A DNA stretch of 21,261 nucleotides from Candidatus Stahliibacteriota bacterium (GTDB lineage Bacteria > Hydrothermota > Tepidihabitantia > B3-TA06): positions 1-21,261 of the forward strand of contig DAOVCF010000011.1 of the NCBI GenBank assembly GCA_030670165.1, given 5' to 3'. The translations under genes were made by a program, and so were the position numbers. Below, piece by piece: positions 6,741-14,374 of this stretch; the first letter of the stretch is position 1, and every line of letters begins with the position of its first letter. The notes under the pieces were generated by a model. The model saw only the letters and a list, made by a program, of their open reading frames with translations. It made no database searches and was not told the origin of the DNA.

Positions 6741-7791
6741 CGAGAGCCGCGAAGATAAGGCAAAGGGGTACTCCTTGCTGAATGCAAGTGACGTGGACGA
6801 TAACAAACGGTGGAACCTCCGACCTGAGCGGCTGGCGGAGTGCATCGGGCAATCCAGGCTGGTGGAGACGTTATCCATTGCGATCGAAGCTGCGCGCAAG
6901 CGTGCAGAACCAATGGATCACGTGCTGCTTCACGGCCCCCCTGGCCTGGGTAAGACAACCTTTGCCAACGTAATAGCGCGCGAGATGGGGGTCCCGATAG
7001 TCACCACCTCGGGGCCGGCACTTGAGCGCGCAGGCGACCTGATCGCCTATCTGACAGGCCTGGAACGTGGTTCGGTTCTCTTCATCGACGAGATTCACAG
7101 ATTGCCAAAGGTTGTTGAGGAGTTTCTGTATCCGGCGATGGAGGACTTCGCGGTTGATTTTATATTCGACAAGGGCGCCCACGCAAGGTCTCATAGATTC
7201 CGTCTGGACCGCTTTACGCTCGTTGGTGCGACGACACGTCCCGGTCTGCTCTCAGCACCTTTAAGGGAGCGGTTCGGGATAACAAGAGCGGTTGGGTTCT
7301 ACACCGAGGAGGAGCTTGCCCAGGTTGTTAAGCGCTCTGCCGGGATACTGGAAGTGGAGGTTGACGACGAGGGGACACGAGAGATTGCCAAGAGGGCAAG
7401 GGGAACCCCGAGGATCGCAAACACCCTGCTTAAAAGGGTTCGCGACTTCGCCCAGGTTCGCGCAGACGGACGCATCACCCGAAAGGTGGCCCTTGACGCG
7501 TTGGCGCTCGAAGGTGTAGACGAGATCGGTCTTACCGATCTCGACAGAACCCTGCTTCTTGCGATCATAAGATTCTACAGAGGAGGCCCTGTGGGGCTTG
7601 AGGCGATCGCGGCTACACTTCAGCAGGAGTCCGACACCATAGTGGACATGATCGAGCCGTTCCTTTTGAAGATCGGCTTTCTGGCCCGAACGCCATCGGG
7701 AAGGGCAGTAACCGATGGGGCATGCGAGCACCTGGGCGAGTATCCCAAGGACAAACGAAAAAGGCCGAAGGCAGGGAAGTTCGAACTGTGA
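6715..7791 (+). CDS. ruvB: Holliday junction branch migration ATPase RuvB
   Basis: RuvB is the hexameric AAA+ motor that drives branch migration with RuvA. Visible motifs are the Walker A GPPGLGKTT (residues 74-82), Walker B LFIDEIH (122-128), YPAMEDFAVDF, sensor 1 and arginine finger region VGATTRPGLLSAPLRERFG, and the C-terminal winged helix that binds DNA (TIVDMIEPFLLKIGFLARTPSGR). The 358-residue length is slightly long because of a ~25-residue N-terminal extension before the usual RPERLAECIGQ. The start at 6715 is supported by GGAGGAG at 6701-6707 inside the end of ruvA. Its stop overlaps the next gene by 4 nt (GTGA). Confidence 0.95.
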   Translation: MRSTGQKADESREDKAKGYSLLNASDVDDNKRWNLRPERLAECIGQSRLVETLSIAIEAARKRAEPMDHVLLHGPPGLGKTTFANVIAREMGVPIVTTSGPALERAGDLIAYLTGLERGSVLFIDEIHRLPKVVEEFLYPAMEDFAVDFIFDKGAHARSHRFRLDRFTLVGATTRPGLLSAPLRERFGITRAVGFYTEEELAQVVKRSAGILEVEVDDEGTREIAKRARGTPRIANTLLKRVRDFAQVRADGRITRKVALDALALEGVDEIGLTDLDRTLLLAIIRFYRGGPVGLEAIAATLQQESDTIVDMIEPFLLKIGFLARTPSGRAVTDGACEHLGEYPKDKRKRPKAGKFEL

Positions 7792-8762
7792 GGATTTACG
7801 TAACCCGGCGCATACCGGAGGGGGCGCTAAAGCTTTTGGCCGATCACGACGTTGAGATATACCAGGGCGAAATCCCGATCCCGCGCAAGGAGCTCTTGGA
7901 GAAGGTAGCCGATGCCTCGGCGCTAATCTCACTGCTCTCCGATCGGATAGATGCGGAACTGATGGGCGCCGCCCCACACCTCAAAGTAATCGCCAACTAC
8001 GCGGTGGGATACGACAACGTAGATATAGACGCGGCGACGAAAAGGGGAATAGTGGTAACCAACACCCCGGACGTTTTGACCGACGCAACCGCTGAGCTTG
8101 CCTGGGTGCTTTTGTTTGCCGCGGCAAGGAGGATTGGGGAAGCGGAACGTTTCACAAGAGCCGGCAGGTTTACAGGATGGGGACCTCAGCTCATGCTCGG
8201 CCAGGGGATTCGAGGAAAGACGCTTGGGGTGGTAGGAACGGGAAGGATAGGAACGCGTTTTGCCTTAGGCTCGCGCGGGTTCGAGATGAAGGTTTTTTAC
8301 TACGACCAGGAGCGTAACGAAACCCTGGAGCAGGAGCTTGGTGCCAAGAAGGTGGACATCTCCTACCTTATGCACGAAGCGGATTTCGTCTCCATTCATC
8401 TTCCTCTGACTCAAGAGACCAAACATCTCATAGACGCGCACCAGCTTGCCAGGATGAAGCCCACCGCGGTCCTGGTAAACACGGCAAGAGGCCCGATCAT
8501 AGACGAGGCCGCGCTTGTTGCAGCACTGCGTGCAGGAAAGCTGGTAGCGGCCGGGCTTGACGTCTACGAAAGGGAGCCGGAGATCAGTAAAGAACTCATG
8601 GGGATACAGAATGTGGTACTTCTGCCCCACATCGGCTCGGCCACACACGAGGCTCGAGGAGCAATGGCCGAGCTATGCGCGTACGTGGTGCTCAAGGTGT
8701 TCGAAGGCGAGATACCTCCAAACATCGTCAACCGGGAAGTTTGGCCACACCGCCGCCCGTAA
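7788..8762 (+). CDS. D-isomer-specific 2-hydroxyacid dehydrogenase (glyoxylate/hydroxypyruvate reductase-like)
   Basis: A 324-residue NAD(P)-dependent dehydrogenase that would reduce a 2-oxoacid such as glyoxylate or hydroxypyruvate. The dinucleotide-binding loop is G150-x-G152-x-x-G155 in GVVGTGRIG, and the catalytic triad is R234 (NTARGPIIDEAAL), E263 (YEREP) and H281 (LLPHIGSATHEAR). Start GTG 7788 overlaps the ruvB stop as GTGA; the residues VRIYVTRRIPEGALKLL match the family's N-terminus, whereas starts further upstream would read through ruvB. The link to the ruv operon appears to be transcriptional rather than functional. The glyoxylate/hydroxypyruvate reductase subgroup is favoured by overall resemblance; the exact substrate is not determined by the sequence. 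Confidence 0.9.
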   Translation: MRIYVTRRIPEGALKLLADHDVEIYQGEIPIPRKELLEKVADASALISLLSDRIDAELMGAAPHLKVIANYAVGYDNVDIDAATKRGIVVTNTPDVLTDATAELAWVLLFAAARRIGEAERFTRAGRFTGWGPQLMLGQGIRGKTLGVVGTGRIGTRFALGSRGFEMKVFYYDQERNETLEQELGAKKVDISYLMHEADFVSIHLPLTQETKHLIDAHQLARMKPTAVLVNTARGPIIDEAALVAALRAGKLVAAGLDVYEREPEISKELMGIQNVVLLPHIGSATHEARGAMAELCAYVVLKVFEGEIPPNIVNREVWPHRRP

Positions 8763-8785
8763 CACACCTTATCTCATCAAAGGGA

Positions 8786-8807
8786 GAACGGCCTCTCCAG
8801 GCCGTTC
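8786..8807 (+). terminator. Hairpin after the ruv-dehydrogenase operon
   Basis: The perfect 9-bp stem GAACGGCCT / AGGCCGTTC with loop CTCC lies 24 bp after the dehydrogenase stop. No U-run follows (GATAATTC), so it is a weak or factor-dependent terminator, or an mRNA 3'-end stabiliser. Confidence 0.4.
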
Positions 8808-8817
8808 GATAATTCTC

Positions 8818-8850
8818 CTGCGATCTTTTTGCCGCAGGCAAAAAGGAGCA
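8818..8850 (+). repeat. Hairpin repeat family A, copy 1 (plus orientation)
   Basis: CTGCGATC, then the stem TTTTTGCC with loop GCA and GGCAAAAA, then GGAGCA. The conserved flanks are identical or nearly so to those of the copies at 14214, 14300 and 16148, while the stem and loop differ but remain self-complementary. It lies between the operon hairpin and the promoter of the PHP gene. Confidence 0.8.
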
Positions 8851-8860
8851 CAAATTTCAA

Positions 8861-8888
8861 TTGAAAACGCCCCGGATCAAGGTATAAT
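8861..8888 (+). promoter_or_regulatory. Promoter of the PHP phosphatase gene, with palindrome over the -35
   Basis: TTGAAA (8861-8866), a 16-bp spacer and a consensus TATAAT (8883-8888) place the transcription start at or next to ATG 8894, predicting a leaderless mRNA. No Shine-Dalgarno sequence precedes the ATG. The perfect 12-bp palindrome TTTCAATTGAAA (8855-8866) covers the -35 box and could be an operator; this is speculative. Confidence 0.75.
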
Positions 8889-8893
8889 TCGCA

Positions 8894-9727
8894 ATGGTTG
8901 ATTTGCATATCCACACCAGCTTCTCCCCTGATTCCAATATTGCCCCTGAACGCGCCTGCCGTGCGGCCTATGCAAGAGGGCTGAAGATCATAGGCTTTGC
9001 CGATCATGTTGAGTTCCTGCCCGAAGACGGGGCGTACGTTGATCTATATGATGGGGCTAAAATCCTTGCAGAGATCGAACGCCTGCGCGAGCGCTATCGG
9101 GATAAGCTTGAGATACTCTACGGTGCTGAGGTCGGGTTCATCCCCGGAAAAGAGAGCCAGATAAAGGATTTTTTGGATTCGCAACCTCTCGACTACGCCG
9201 TAGGCTCGGTGCACTACGTGGACGGGGTTCTAGTATCAAAATGGGTTCGTGAGCGTGAGCTGGCAGGCAAGGGTTTTGCGCCATACTTCGAGATCGTGCT
9301 TGCCGCTGCGGAAAGCGGGCTGTTCCAGGTCCTGGGTCATCTCGATTACATAAGGAAGTATCTATTTGCTCCTCAGGAATACGGGAGGGAGGATTACGAG
9401 GGGATGGTGGATAGGATTCTTGAGAGCGCCGCAAAACAAGGTCTGGTTATTGAGCTCAACACCTCGGGCTGGCGGCACGCCACCGGGGAGCCTTATCCTG
9501 GCGAGAAGATACTGAAACGCTTTGCACAGCTGGGCCGGGGCCTTACGGGTGGTGTTACGGGTGTTACGGGTGTTGCGGGTGGTGTTACGGTTACGGTGGG
9601 GTCCGACGCACACAAGGACTACGAGGTGGGATACGGCAACGAGAGGGCGAGAAGGCTTCTGCAGCGTGCAGGATTCGGCTCGGTGGAGGTATTTAGAGTG
9701 CGCCGGCGGTTCTCGTTCCCCTTATGA
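8894..9727 (+). CDS. PHP-domain phosphoesterase (histidinol-phosphatase-like)
   Basis: This 277-residue protein has the PHP metal-binding signatures in order: H5-x-H7 (LHIHTSFSPDS), D37-H38 (FADHVEF), E in YGAEVGFI, SVHYVDG, LGHLDYIRKY, and D238-x-H240 (VGSDAHKDYEVG). The family hydrolyses phosphate esters using a trinuclear metal site, and the closest relatives act as histidinol-phosphate phosphatases. No his genes are nearby, so the substrate stays open. Just before the last motif a Gly/Val/Thr run (LTGGVTGVTGVAGGVTVTV) is encoded by a short tandem repeat, an unusual insertion in the metal-site loop. The protein ends in a basic tail (FRVRRRFSFPL). It is probably translated from a leaderless mRNA and overlaps the next gene by 4 nt (ATGA). 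Confidence 0.85.
   Translation: MVDLHIHTSFSPDSNIAPERACRAAYARGLKIIGFADHVEFLPEDGAYVDLYDGAKILAEIERLRERYRDKLEILYGAEVGFIPGKESQIKDFLDSQPLDYAVGSVHYVDGVLVSKWVRERELAGKGFAPYFEIVLAAAESGLFQVLGHLDYIRKYLFAPQEYGREDYEGMVDRILESAAKQGLVIELNTSGWRHATGEPYPGEKILKRFAQLGRGLTGGVTGVTGVAGGVTVTVGSDAHKDYEVGYGNERARRLLQRAGFGSVEVFRVRRRFSFPL
9547..9600 (+). repeat. Imperfect 9-bp tandem repeat (GGTGTTACG) inside the PHP gene
   Basis: Units GGTGTTACG, GGTGTTACG, GGTGTTGCG, GGTGGTGTTACG and GTTACGGTG follow each other and encode Gly-Val-Thr repeats. Each unit is a multiple of three, so unit gain or loss would keep the frame. Confidence 0.75.
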
Positions 9728-10332
9728 ACCTGGCCCGCATCTACGATCTCTTTGCGCCCTTATACGACCTGCTCATCTGTGTCCCGATCTTCGGGTTGAG
9801 AAAAGAACAGTCCGCGGCTTTGCCCTGGATAAGAGGAGAAAGAATACTTGAGATCGGCTGCGGCACCGGTTATCTGCTGTCACAGATGGCCTCTCCTGAG
9901 AGGTCGGTGGTCGGTTTGGACTTCTCGAAGGGAATGTTGCAACAGGCTCGAGCTAGGCTCCTGCGTGAGCGCAAAAAGGTATCCCTCGTATGTGCAGACT
10001 ACCACAACCTGCCCTTTGAACCATGCTCTTTTGACTCGGTGGTTGCAACCTTCAGCCTGAGTCATGCACCGGATATTCTGCCGGTGTTTTTGGAGATTCA
10101 CAGGGTCCTTAAGAAAAATGGACGGGTTGTTATAGTTGATGTCGGACCTGCGTCGCGTTCCTGGCTTGGTGCAAGGATACTGCTTTCCCTTTACAGGCTT
10201 GAGGGCGATCATCCAAGGAACGAAACCCTTCATCTTGAAATGGCGGGCTTGGGAATCATCCATCGAAAGGAGCTCTCCAAGCTGGGCACGGTTCACCTGG
10301 TGGTGGCGGAAAAACTCCCCTTTCACAATTAG
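9724..10332 (+). CDS. Class I SAM-dependent methyltransferase
   Basis: The 202-residue protein carries motif I LEIGCGTGYL (G45-C-G47-T-G49), an acidic residue after strand 2 (VVGLDFSKGMLQQARARL), motif II-like CADYHNLPFEPCSFDSVVATFSLSH and the KNGRVVIVDVGPASR segment, as in UbiE/Methyltransf_11-type enzymes that methylate small molecules. It starts within the stop of the PHP gene (ATGA), so the two are translationally coupled. The substrate cannot be told; the resemblance to menaquinone/ubiquinone methyltransferases is only general. It is somewhat shorter than UbiE (about 250 residues). Confidence 0.85.
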   Translation: MNLARIYDLFAPLYDLLICVPIFGLRKEQSAALPWIRGERILEIGCGTGYLLSQMASPERSVVGLDFSKGMLQQARARLLRERKKVSLVCADYHNLPFEPCSFDSVVATFSLSHAPDILPVFLEIHRVLKKNGRVVIVDVGPASRSWLGARILLSLYRLEGDHPRNETLHLEMAGLGIIHRKELSKLGTVHLVVAEKLPFHN

Positions 10333-10333
10333 G

Positions 10334-10361
10334 TTGACTGCATTGAACCTCGGACTATACT
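10334..10361 (+). promoter_or_regulatory. Promoter before the 10369 lipoprotein gene
   Basis: TTGACT (10334-10339), a 16-bp spacer and TATACT (10356-10361) start 2 bp after the methyltransferase stop. ATG 10369 follows the -10 box by 7 nt with no ribosome binding site, predicting a leaderless or near-leaderless transcript that would also cover the peptidase gene. Confidence 0.65.
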
Positions 10362-10368
10362 TCCTCAA

Positions 10369-11007
10369 ATGCGGTCAGCGATCTTTTTCGTAGTTGCGGC
10401 ATTACTCTCAGGATGCACGACGCCGCGGTTGGTCCTGATGAAACCGGGCCTTCCCGTTGTGCCCGCCGATAACCTTGTTCTGAAAGACAGCGATACTACC
10501 CTGGTTGGCACAATCACCATGCTCTCGGACAAGATGCAGGCGCTGGACGTGGTTCGGATCAGGGACGATACCGCCTTCCGGGTGGGACGGGTGCTTTTTG
10601 ATAAAAGCATCCAGCCTTACTATGGAGGCATCATAAGGGCGCGTCTGAGGCCTGTTGAGAGTGAGGTCTACGGATACATAACAATGGCCGAGCTTCTGGA
10701 GTGGTCTGAGGAGCCGCTGGCGCGCGATGAAACCCGCGAAGCGCTTGAAGATGTACTGAAGAGACAAAATAGACGTTTGAACCGTCTCGTTAAGAAAGAA
10801 GGATTCGAGGGATGGGAATCCGACGTAACCCTTCAGCTCGAAGGCTACGACCCGGAGGCAGAGATTGCAATCTACAGTATGTCGTCGATGGTGGTTCGTG
10901 AAGGAAACCTCGAAAGACAGCCGATTTTAGTCGTGTGGGCCAGCCCACAAGGGGCGATTCTGAAGGTCAACCTTACGATCCTGAATCGGATACTTGAAAG
11001 GAGATAG
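10369..11007 (+). CDS. Lipoprotein of unknown function
   Basis: The 212-residue product opens with a lipoprotein signal, MRSAIFFVVAALLSGC, with lipobox L13-S14-G15-C16. Residues ~30-75 (DSDTTLVGTITMLSDKMQALDVVRIRDDTAFRVG) look like a small beta-domain, and residues ~115-150 are a charged helix. Nothing identifies a family. The gene is separated from the M14 peptidase by a single base, so the two are almost surely co-transcribed. This may indicate a shared role at the cell surface. Confidence 0.75.
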   Translation: MRSAIFFVVAALLSGCTTPRLVLMKPGLPVVPADNLVLKDSDTTLVGTITMLSDKMQALDVVRIRDDTAFRVGRVLFDKSIQPYYGGIIRARLRPVESEVYGYITMAELLEWSEEPLARDETREALEDVLKRQNRRLNRLVKKEGFEGWESDVTLQLEGYDPEAEIAIYSMSSMVVREGNLERQPILVVWASPQGAILKVNLTILNRILERR

Positions 11008-11008
11008 T

Positions 11009-13252
11009 GTGAAGAAGCTGTTTTTATTGGTTCTTTTCGCCACGGCCGTCTTCGGCACGACGTGGTACGAGGTAAGCGTTCCTCTCGAAGGGGAGTCATT
11101 ACCCGCCGTACTCTCAGGATTTGATATCGTTGGCGGCAAAGCCGGCTACCGGGCAGAGATCGTGTGCACCGAAGAAGGACTCAAGCTCCTGGATCAGGTA
11201 GGCGTTGACTACCGAATCATCATAGAGGATCTCGAGGCCTACTACGCCGCCCGGATGCTCGGACCCACAGGCTTCGGTAATTACTATACATACGATGAGA
11301 CCAACGCCATACTTGACTCCCTGCACGACCAATACCCCTCGATAATAAGCGAAAGGATGATCCTTCCCAACGACAGCCTGGGTGACACCACATGGGACGG
11401 CAACTACGTCTGGGCGGTGAAGGTATCGGATAACGTGGAGACCGAAGAGGATGAGCCTGAGGCGCTGTATACGGGGATACATCACGCGCGAGAGCCGATC
11501 GGTGCAAACATCTGCGTGGAATGGGCGCGCTGGCTCTGCGATAACTACGGGAAAGATCCCCTTGCCACCTATCTTGTGGACAACCGCGAGATATGGATCG
11601 TTCCGATAATAAATCCCGACGGCTACCTTTACAATGAAGAGATACGTCCTGGCGGAGGCGGTATGCACCGCAAGAACCGCAGGCAAACGGGCGCCGAACC
11701 GCAGGGGGTAGATAACAACCGCAACTACCTCTACATGTGGGGTTACGACAACCAGGGCTCCTCGCCAGATCCTGGGGAGGAGACTTACCGGGGCCCTGGA
11801 CCGGGTTCCGAGCCTGAAACCCAGTCGGTGATGAACCTGTGCAAGGAGCATTCCTTCGTTACCGCACTCAACTTCCACAGCCACTCCAACCTGTTACTGT
11901 ACCCCTGGGGTTACATATCCCAGAAGTGCGAGGATTCTGCAGCCTTCTATGGTTGGGGTGAGATTGCCACCCGGATAGCTCACTACCCGGTGATCAGCGG
12001 TTACGAGTTCTACCCAACCAACGGCGATTCCGACGACTGGATGTACGGGGATCAGGGTATCTTTTCCGTAACCCCTGAGATAGGCGAGCAGTTCTGGCAG
12101 GAGTGGCAGATAGATCAACACATAGCCGAGACACATCCCATGATGATCGCCACAGCAAAGGCGGCAGGCATCTACCCTGAGCTTTTAGGTATTTCGTTCT
12201 CGGACGGCGGGGACTCGGAGATATCACCCGGAGAAACCGTTGATCTTACGGTCAGGGTGCACAACATGAGCGTAAAGGATGAATCAGGCCAGATAGGCCT
12301 TGAACTCAGCGGATCCGATCCGAGGGCCGAGCTCGTCAAACCCACGGCATCCATCGCTTCACTAGCACCCCAGAGCACGGGCACCAACGAATCCGATCCT
12401 TTGAAGGTAATGATCTCAGCCACAGCTCCTCCCGACTCGGCGATCCCTCTTACGCTTACCATCCAGGCGGCAGGCCAGGAGTTTATCCATCAAATCACGC
12501 TTCCGGTGGGTAGCAGGAATACCCTTATCGCTGAGGATTTTGACGACCAGAACTATGAAGGCTGGTACTCCAACTGGGGATTGACAGATGAGAACTCGCA
12601 CTCCGGGGATTATTCCATTACCGATTCCCCGGATGGCCCCTACGACGACGAGAGCTTATACTATCTTCAGAGTCCTGAACTCGATCTTACGGATAAGGCA
12701 GTAGCGGAACTGAGCTTCTGGCATCTTTTTTCCATCGAAAAGGGCTGGGACTGGGGGGCAGTTGAAGCAAAGAGCAGCCAGACCGACGGCTGGGTAACCC
12801 TTAAGCGCTTCTCCGGCTTCCAGGATGAGTGGCGCGAGGAACGCTTTGATCTCTCAGGGTTCTGCGGCGCATCGGATGCACAGATACGCTTCCGTCTTAC
12901 TACCGACCGGTATGAGCATTTTGATGGCTGGTATGTGGACGACGTGGTGCTGACCGCGTTCAAAGGCAAGGCCTCAAGCGGGCTGCACGAACTTGCTGAT
13001 ATCCGACCGGTTGTCGGACCGGTGGAGAGCATAACCACTGGAAACCTGAGCTTTACCGGTCCTGCAGGCACTCAGGTGGACGTCGTAGTATTCGACGCAT
13101 CCGGACGCCTGCTTGCCCGGACAGAAGGAACCACCCCATTCAGCTGGCAGATGCAGGATAAAAACGGCAGTACTCTGCCAGCCGGGGTATACTTTGTAAG
13201 AACCATCTCGGATACAAGAGAAACCAACCGCAAGGTCGTGGTGATCGATTAA
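11009..13252 (+). CDS. Secreted M14 zinc carboxypeptidase with C-terminal sorting-like domain
   Basis: The 747-residue preprotein starts at GTG 11009, with AAAGGAG upstream, and a Sec signal peptide (MKKLFLLVLFATAVFG). The M14 catalytic domain (~95-390) shows the zinc ligands H159 and E162 in HHARE, NPDGYLYN, the NRRQ/NRNY substrate-binding region, the third zinc histidine in LNFHSHSN (H290) and the catalytic Glu in TPEIGE (E357). It is followed by a CARDB-like beta-domain (~390-490), an immune-inhibitor-A/MAM-like segment (FDDQNYEGW..FDGWYVDDV, ~510-650) and a terminal ~75-residue domain (VVVFDASGRLL..PAGVYFVRTISD..KVVVID) resembling type-A (Por/FlgD-like) C-terminal sorting domains. Such proteins are exported and often cell-surface or released. 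It trims C-terminal residues from peptides. No type IX secretion genes are in the window, so that route is inference. Confidence 0.9.
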   Translation: MKKLFLLVLFATAVFGTTWYEVSVPLEGESLPAVLSGFDIVGGKAGYRAEIVCTEEGLKLLDQVGVDYRIIIEDLEAYYAARMLGPTGFGNYYTYDETNAILDSLHDQYPSIISERMILPNDSLGDTTWDGNYVWAVKVSDNVETEEDEPEALYTGIHHAREPIGANICVEWARWLCDNYGKDPLATYLVDNREIWIVPIINPDGYLYNEEIRPGGGGMHRKNRRQTGAEPQGVDNNRNYLYMWGYDNQGSSPDPGEETYRGPGPGSEPETQSVMNLCKEHSFVTALNFHSHSNLLLYPWGYISQKCEDSAAFYGWGEIATRIAHYPVISGYEFYPTNGDSDDWMYGDQGIFSVTPEIGEQFWQEWQIDQHIAETHPMMIATAKAAGIYPELLGISFSDGGDSEISPGETVDLTVRVHNMSVKDESGQIGLELSGSDPRAELVKPTASIASLAPQSTGTNESDPLKVMISATAPPDSAIPLTLTIQAAGQEFIHQITLPVGSRNTLIAEDFDDQNYEGWYSNWGLTDENSHSGDYSITDSPDGPYDDESLYYLQSPELDLTDKAVAELSFWHLFSIEKGWDWGAVEAKSSQTDGWVTLKRFSGFQDEWREERFDLSGFCGASDAQIRFRLTTDRYEHFDGWYVDDVVLTAFKGKASSGLHELADIRPVVGPVESITTGNLSFTGPAGTQVDVVVFDASGRLLARTEGTTPFSWQMQDKNGSTLPAGVYFVRTISDTRETNRKVVVID

Positions 13253-13291
13253 AAAGACTTCTTGTGGAACATAACTGACCCGCCAGGAGGC

Positions 13292-14236
13292 ATGGTGAAG
13301 AAGGATCTCGTTTCAATCGCTGATCTAAATGGTGAGGAGATCAGGGAACTATTCAAGATATCTGCCGAGATAAAGGACAAACAGCTTGACCTTGCAAAAG
13401 GTAAGACCCTGGTGCTCGTGTTCGAGAAGCCGTCGCTGAGGACACGGGTTACGTTCTCCGTTGCGTTCTTCCAGCTGGGCGGGAACGTAATCTACCTTGC
13501 CCCTGCCGACATAGGCCTTGGCAAACGGGAGTCGGTGCCTGATGTGGCTCGCAACCTGGCACGCTGGGTTGACGCGATCAGCGCCCGCACGTTTGCACAT
13601 AAGACCATCCAGGAGCTTGCGGAGAATGCTGATATACCGGTAATCAACGCGCTCTCAGACGCCGAGCACCCCTGCCAGGCGCTGGCCGACTTCCTGACTA
13701 TACTGGATCATCTGGGGTCCCCGAGCGAACGCGAAGCGTTCGATTGGGGTAAAATCAAGTTATCCTATTTCGGCGACGGCAACAACGTGTGCCACTCGCT
13801 CATGCTTACAGCTGCCAGGCTGGGAGCCAGGATGGTGGTAGCAGGACCACAGGGCTATGGTCCCAAACAAGAGTTCATTGAGATGGCGCAGGAGGAGTCG
13901 AAAAAGACCGGCGCCTCTATAACCATAACTCGCGACCCTAAAGAAGCGGCCGCCGACGCCGACGTTATCTACACCGACGTGTGGGCCTCGATGGGACAAG
14001 AGCAGGAGGCAGAAAAGCGCAGGTCTCTATTTGCGCCCTTCCAGGTGAACCCTGAACTATTAAGTTATGCAAAACCGAACGTTCTTGTCGAACACTGCCT
14101 GCCCGCGCACCGGGGCGAGGAGATAACCTCGGACGTGCTGGACGGTCCGAACTCAGTGGTCCTTGACGAGGCCGAGAACCGGCTGCACATCCAGAAGGCG
14201 ATACTGCATAAAGTGCTCCTTTTAACCTCCGGTTAA
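13292..14236 (+). CDS. argF: Ornithine carbamoyltransferase
   Basis: OTC transfers a carbamoyl group from carbamoyl phosphate to ornithine, giving citrulline in arginine synthesis. The carbamoyl-phosphate motif SLRTR (residues 48-52), H126-PCQ, and the ornithine-site H268-C-L-P are all present; the 314-residue length is normal. The start is ATG 13292 next to AGGAGG (13285-13290); GTG 13295 would give better spacing and begins MKKDLVSIADL, an equally good choice. The last codons (LLLTSG, stop TAA 14234-14236) lie inside hairpin repeat A copy 2, so the repeat supplies the C-terminus. A strong intrinsic terminator follows. No other arg genes are visible; the gene lies 39 bp after the peptidase gene. 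Confidence 0.95.
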   Translation: MVKKDLVSIADLNGEEIRELFKISAEIKDKQLDLAKGKTLVLVFEKPSLRTRVTFSVAFFQLGGNVIYLAPADIGLGKRESVPDVARNLARWVDAISARTFAHKTIQELAENADIPVINALSDAEHPCQALADFLTILDHLGSPSEREAFDWGKIKLSYFGDGNNVCHSLMLTAARLGARMVVAGPQGYGPKQEFIEMAQEESKKTGASITITRDPKEAAADADVIYTDVWASMGQEQEAEKRRSLFAPFQVNPELLSYAKPNVLVEHCLPAHRGEEITSDVLDGPNSVVLDEAENRLHIQKAILHKVLLLTSG

Positions 14237-14246
14237 AAGATCGCAG
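14214..14246 (-). repeat. Hairpin repeat family A, copy 2 (minus orientation, overlaps argF end)
   Basis: On the plus strand this reads TGCTCC, TTTTAACC, TCC loop, GGTTAAAA, GATCGCAG. Read on the minus strand it has the family flanks CTGCGATC and GGAGCA. The last six sense codons of argF and its TAA stop lie within it. Confidence 0.8.
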
Positions 14247-14263
14247 TCCGAGGAGAAGATAGG

Positions 14264-14296
14264 AAGGCCAGCAGTATGCTGGCCTTTTCATTTTTT
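14264..14296 (+). terminator. Rho-independent terminator of argF
   Basis: A perfect 10-bp stem AAGGCCAGCA / TGCTGGCCTT with loop GTA is followed by TTCATTTTTT. It lies 27 bp after the argF stop. Confidence 0.9.
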
Positions 14297-14299
14297 ATT

Positions 14300-14332
14300 C
14301 TGCGACCTTTTTCGCATAGCGAAAAAGGAGCA
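14300..14332 (+). repeat. Hairpin repeat family A, copy 3 (plus orientation)
   Basis: CTGCGACC, TTTTTCGC, loop ATA, GCGAAAAA, GGAGCA. It sits between the argF terminator and the antiporter promoter. Compared with the copy at 8818 the inner stem GCC/GGC is replaced by CGC/GCG, a compensatory change on both arms. Confidence 0.8.
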
Positions 14333-14341
14333 TAATCCCTA

Positions 14342-14369
14342 TTGACAAGGAGAGAAGGCTGGATATAGT
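14342..14369 (+). promoter_or_regulatory. Promoter of the antiporter gene
   Basis: TTGACA (14342-14347), a 16-bp spacer and TATAGT (14364-14369), followed 5 nt later by the GTG start codon. The AAGGAG between the two boxes would not be in the transcript, so translation is predicted to be leaderless. Confidence 0.75.
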
Positions 14370-14374
14370 GCACC

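Noticed and set aside
7261..7977. Minus-strand open frame over ruvB and the dehydrogenase
   Set aside because: It spans two well-conserved genes, is rich in Arg/Pro/Ser and has no ribosome binding site.
8818..8850. Family A hairpins as ordinary intrinsic terminators
   Set aside because: They have no U-run after the stem, occur in both orientations relative to genes, and one lies after a true terminator at 14264-14296.
11114..11884. Minus-strand open frame opposite the M14 peptidase
   Set aside because: It overlaps the conserved catalytic domain of the peptidase and has no recognisable motif; it is a frame shadow.
13262..13291. TTG start for argF at 13262
   Set aside because: Adds residues not found in OTC, while AGGAGG lies directly before ATG 13292/GTG 13295.
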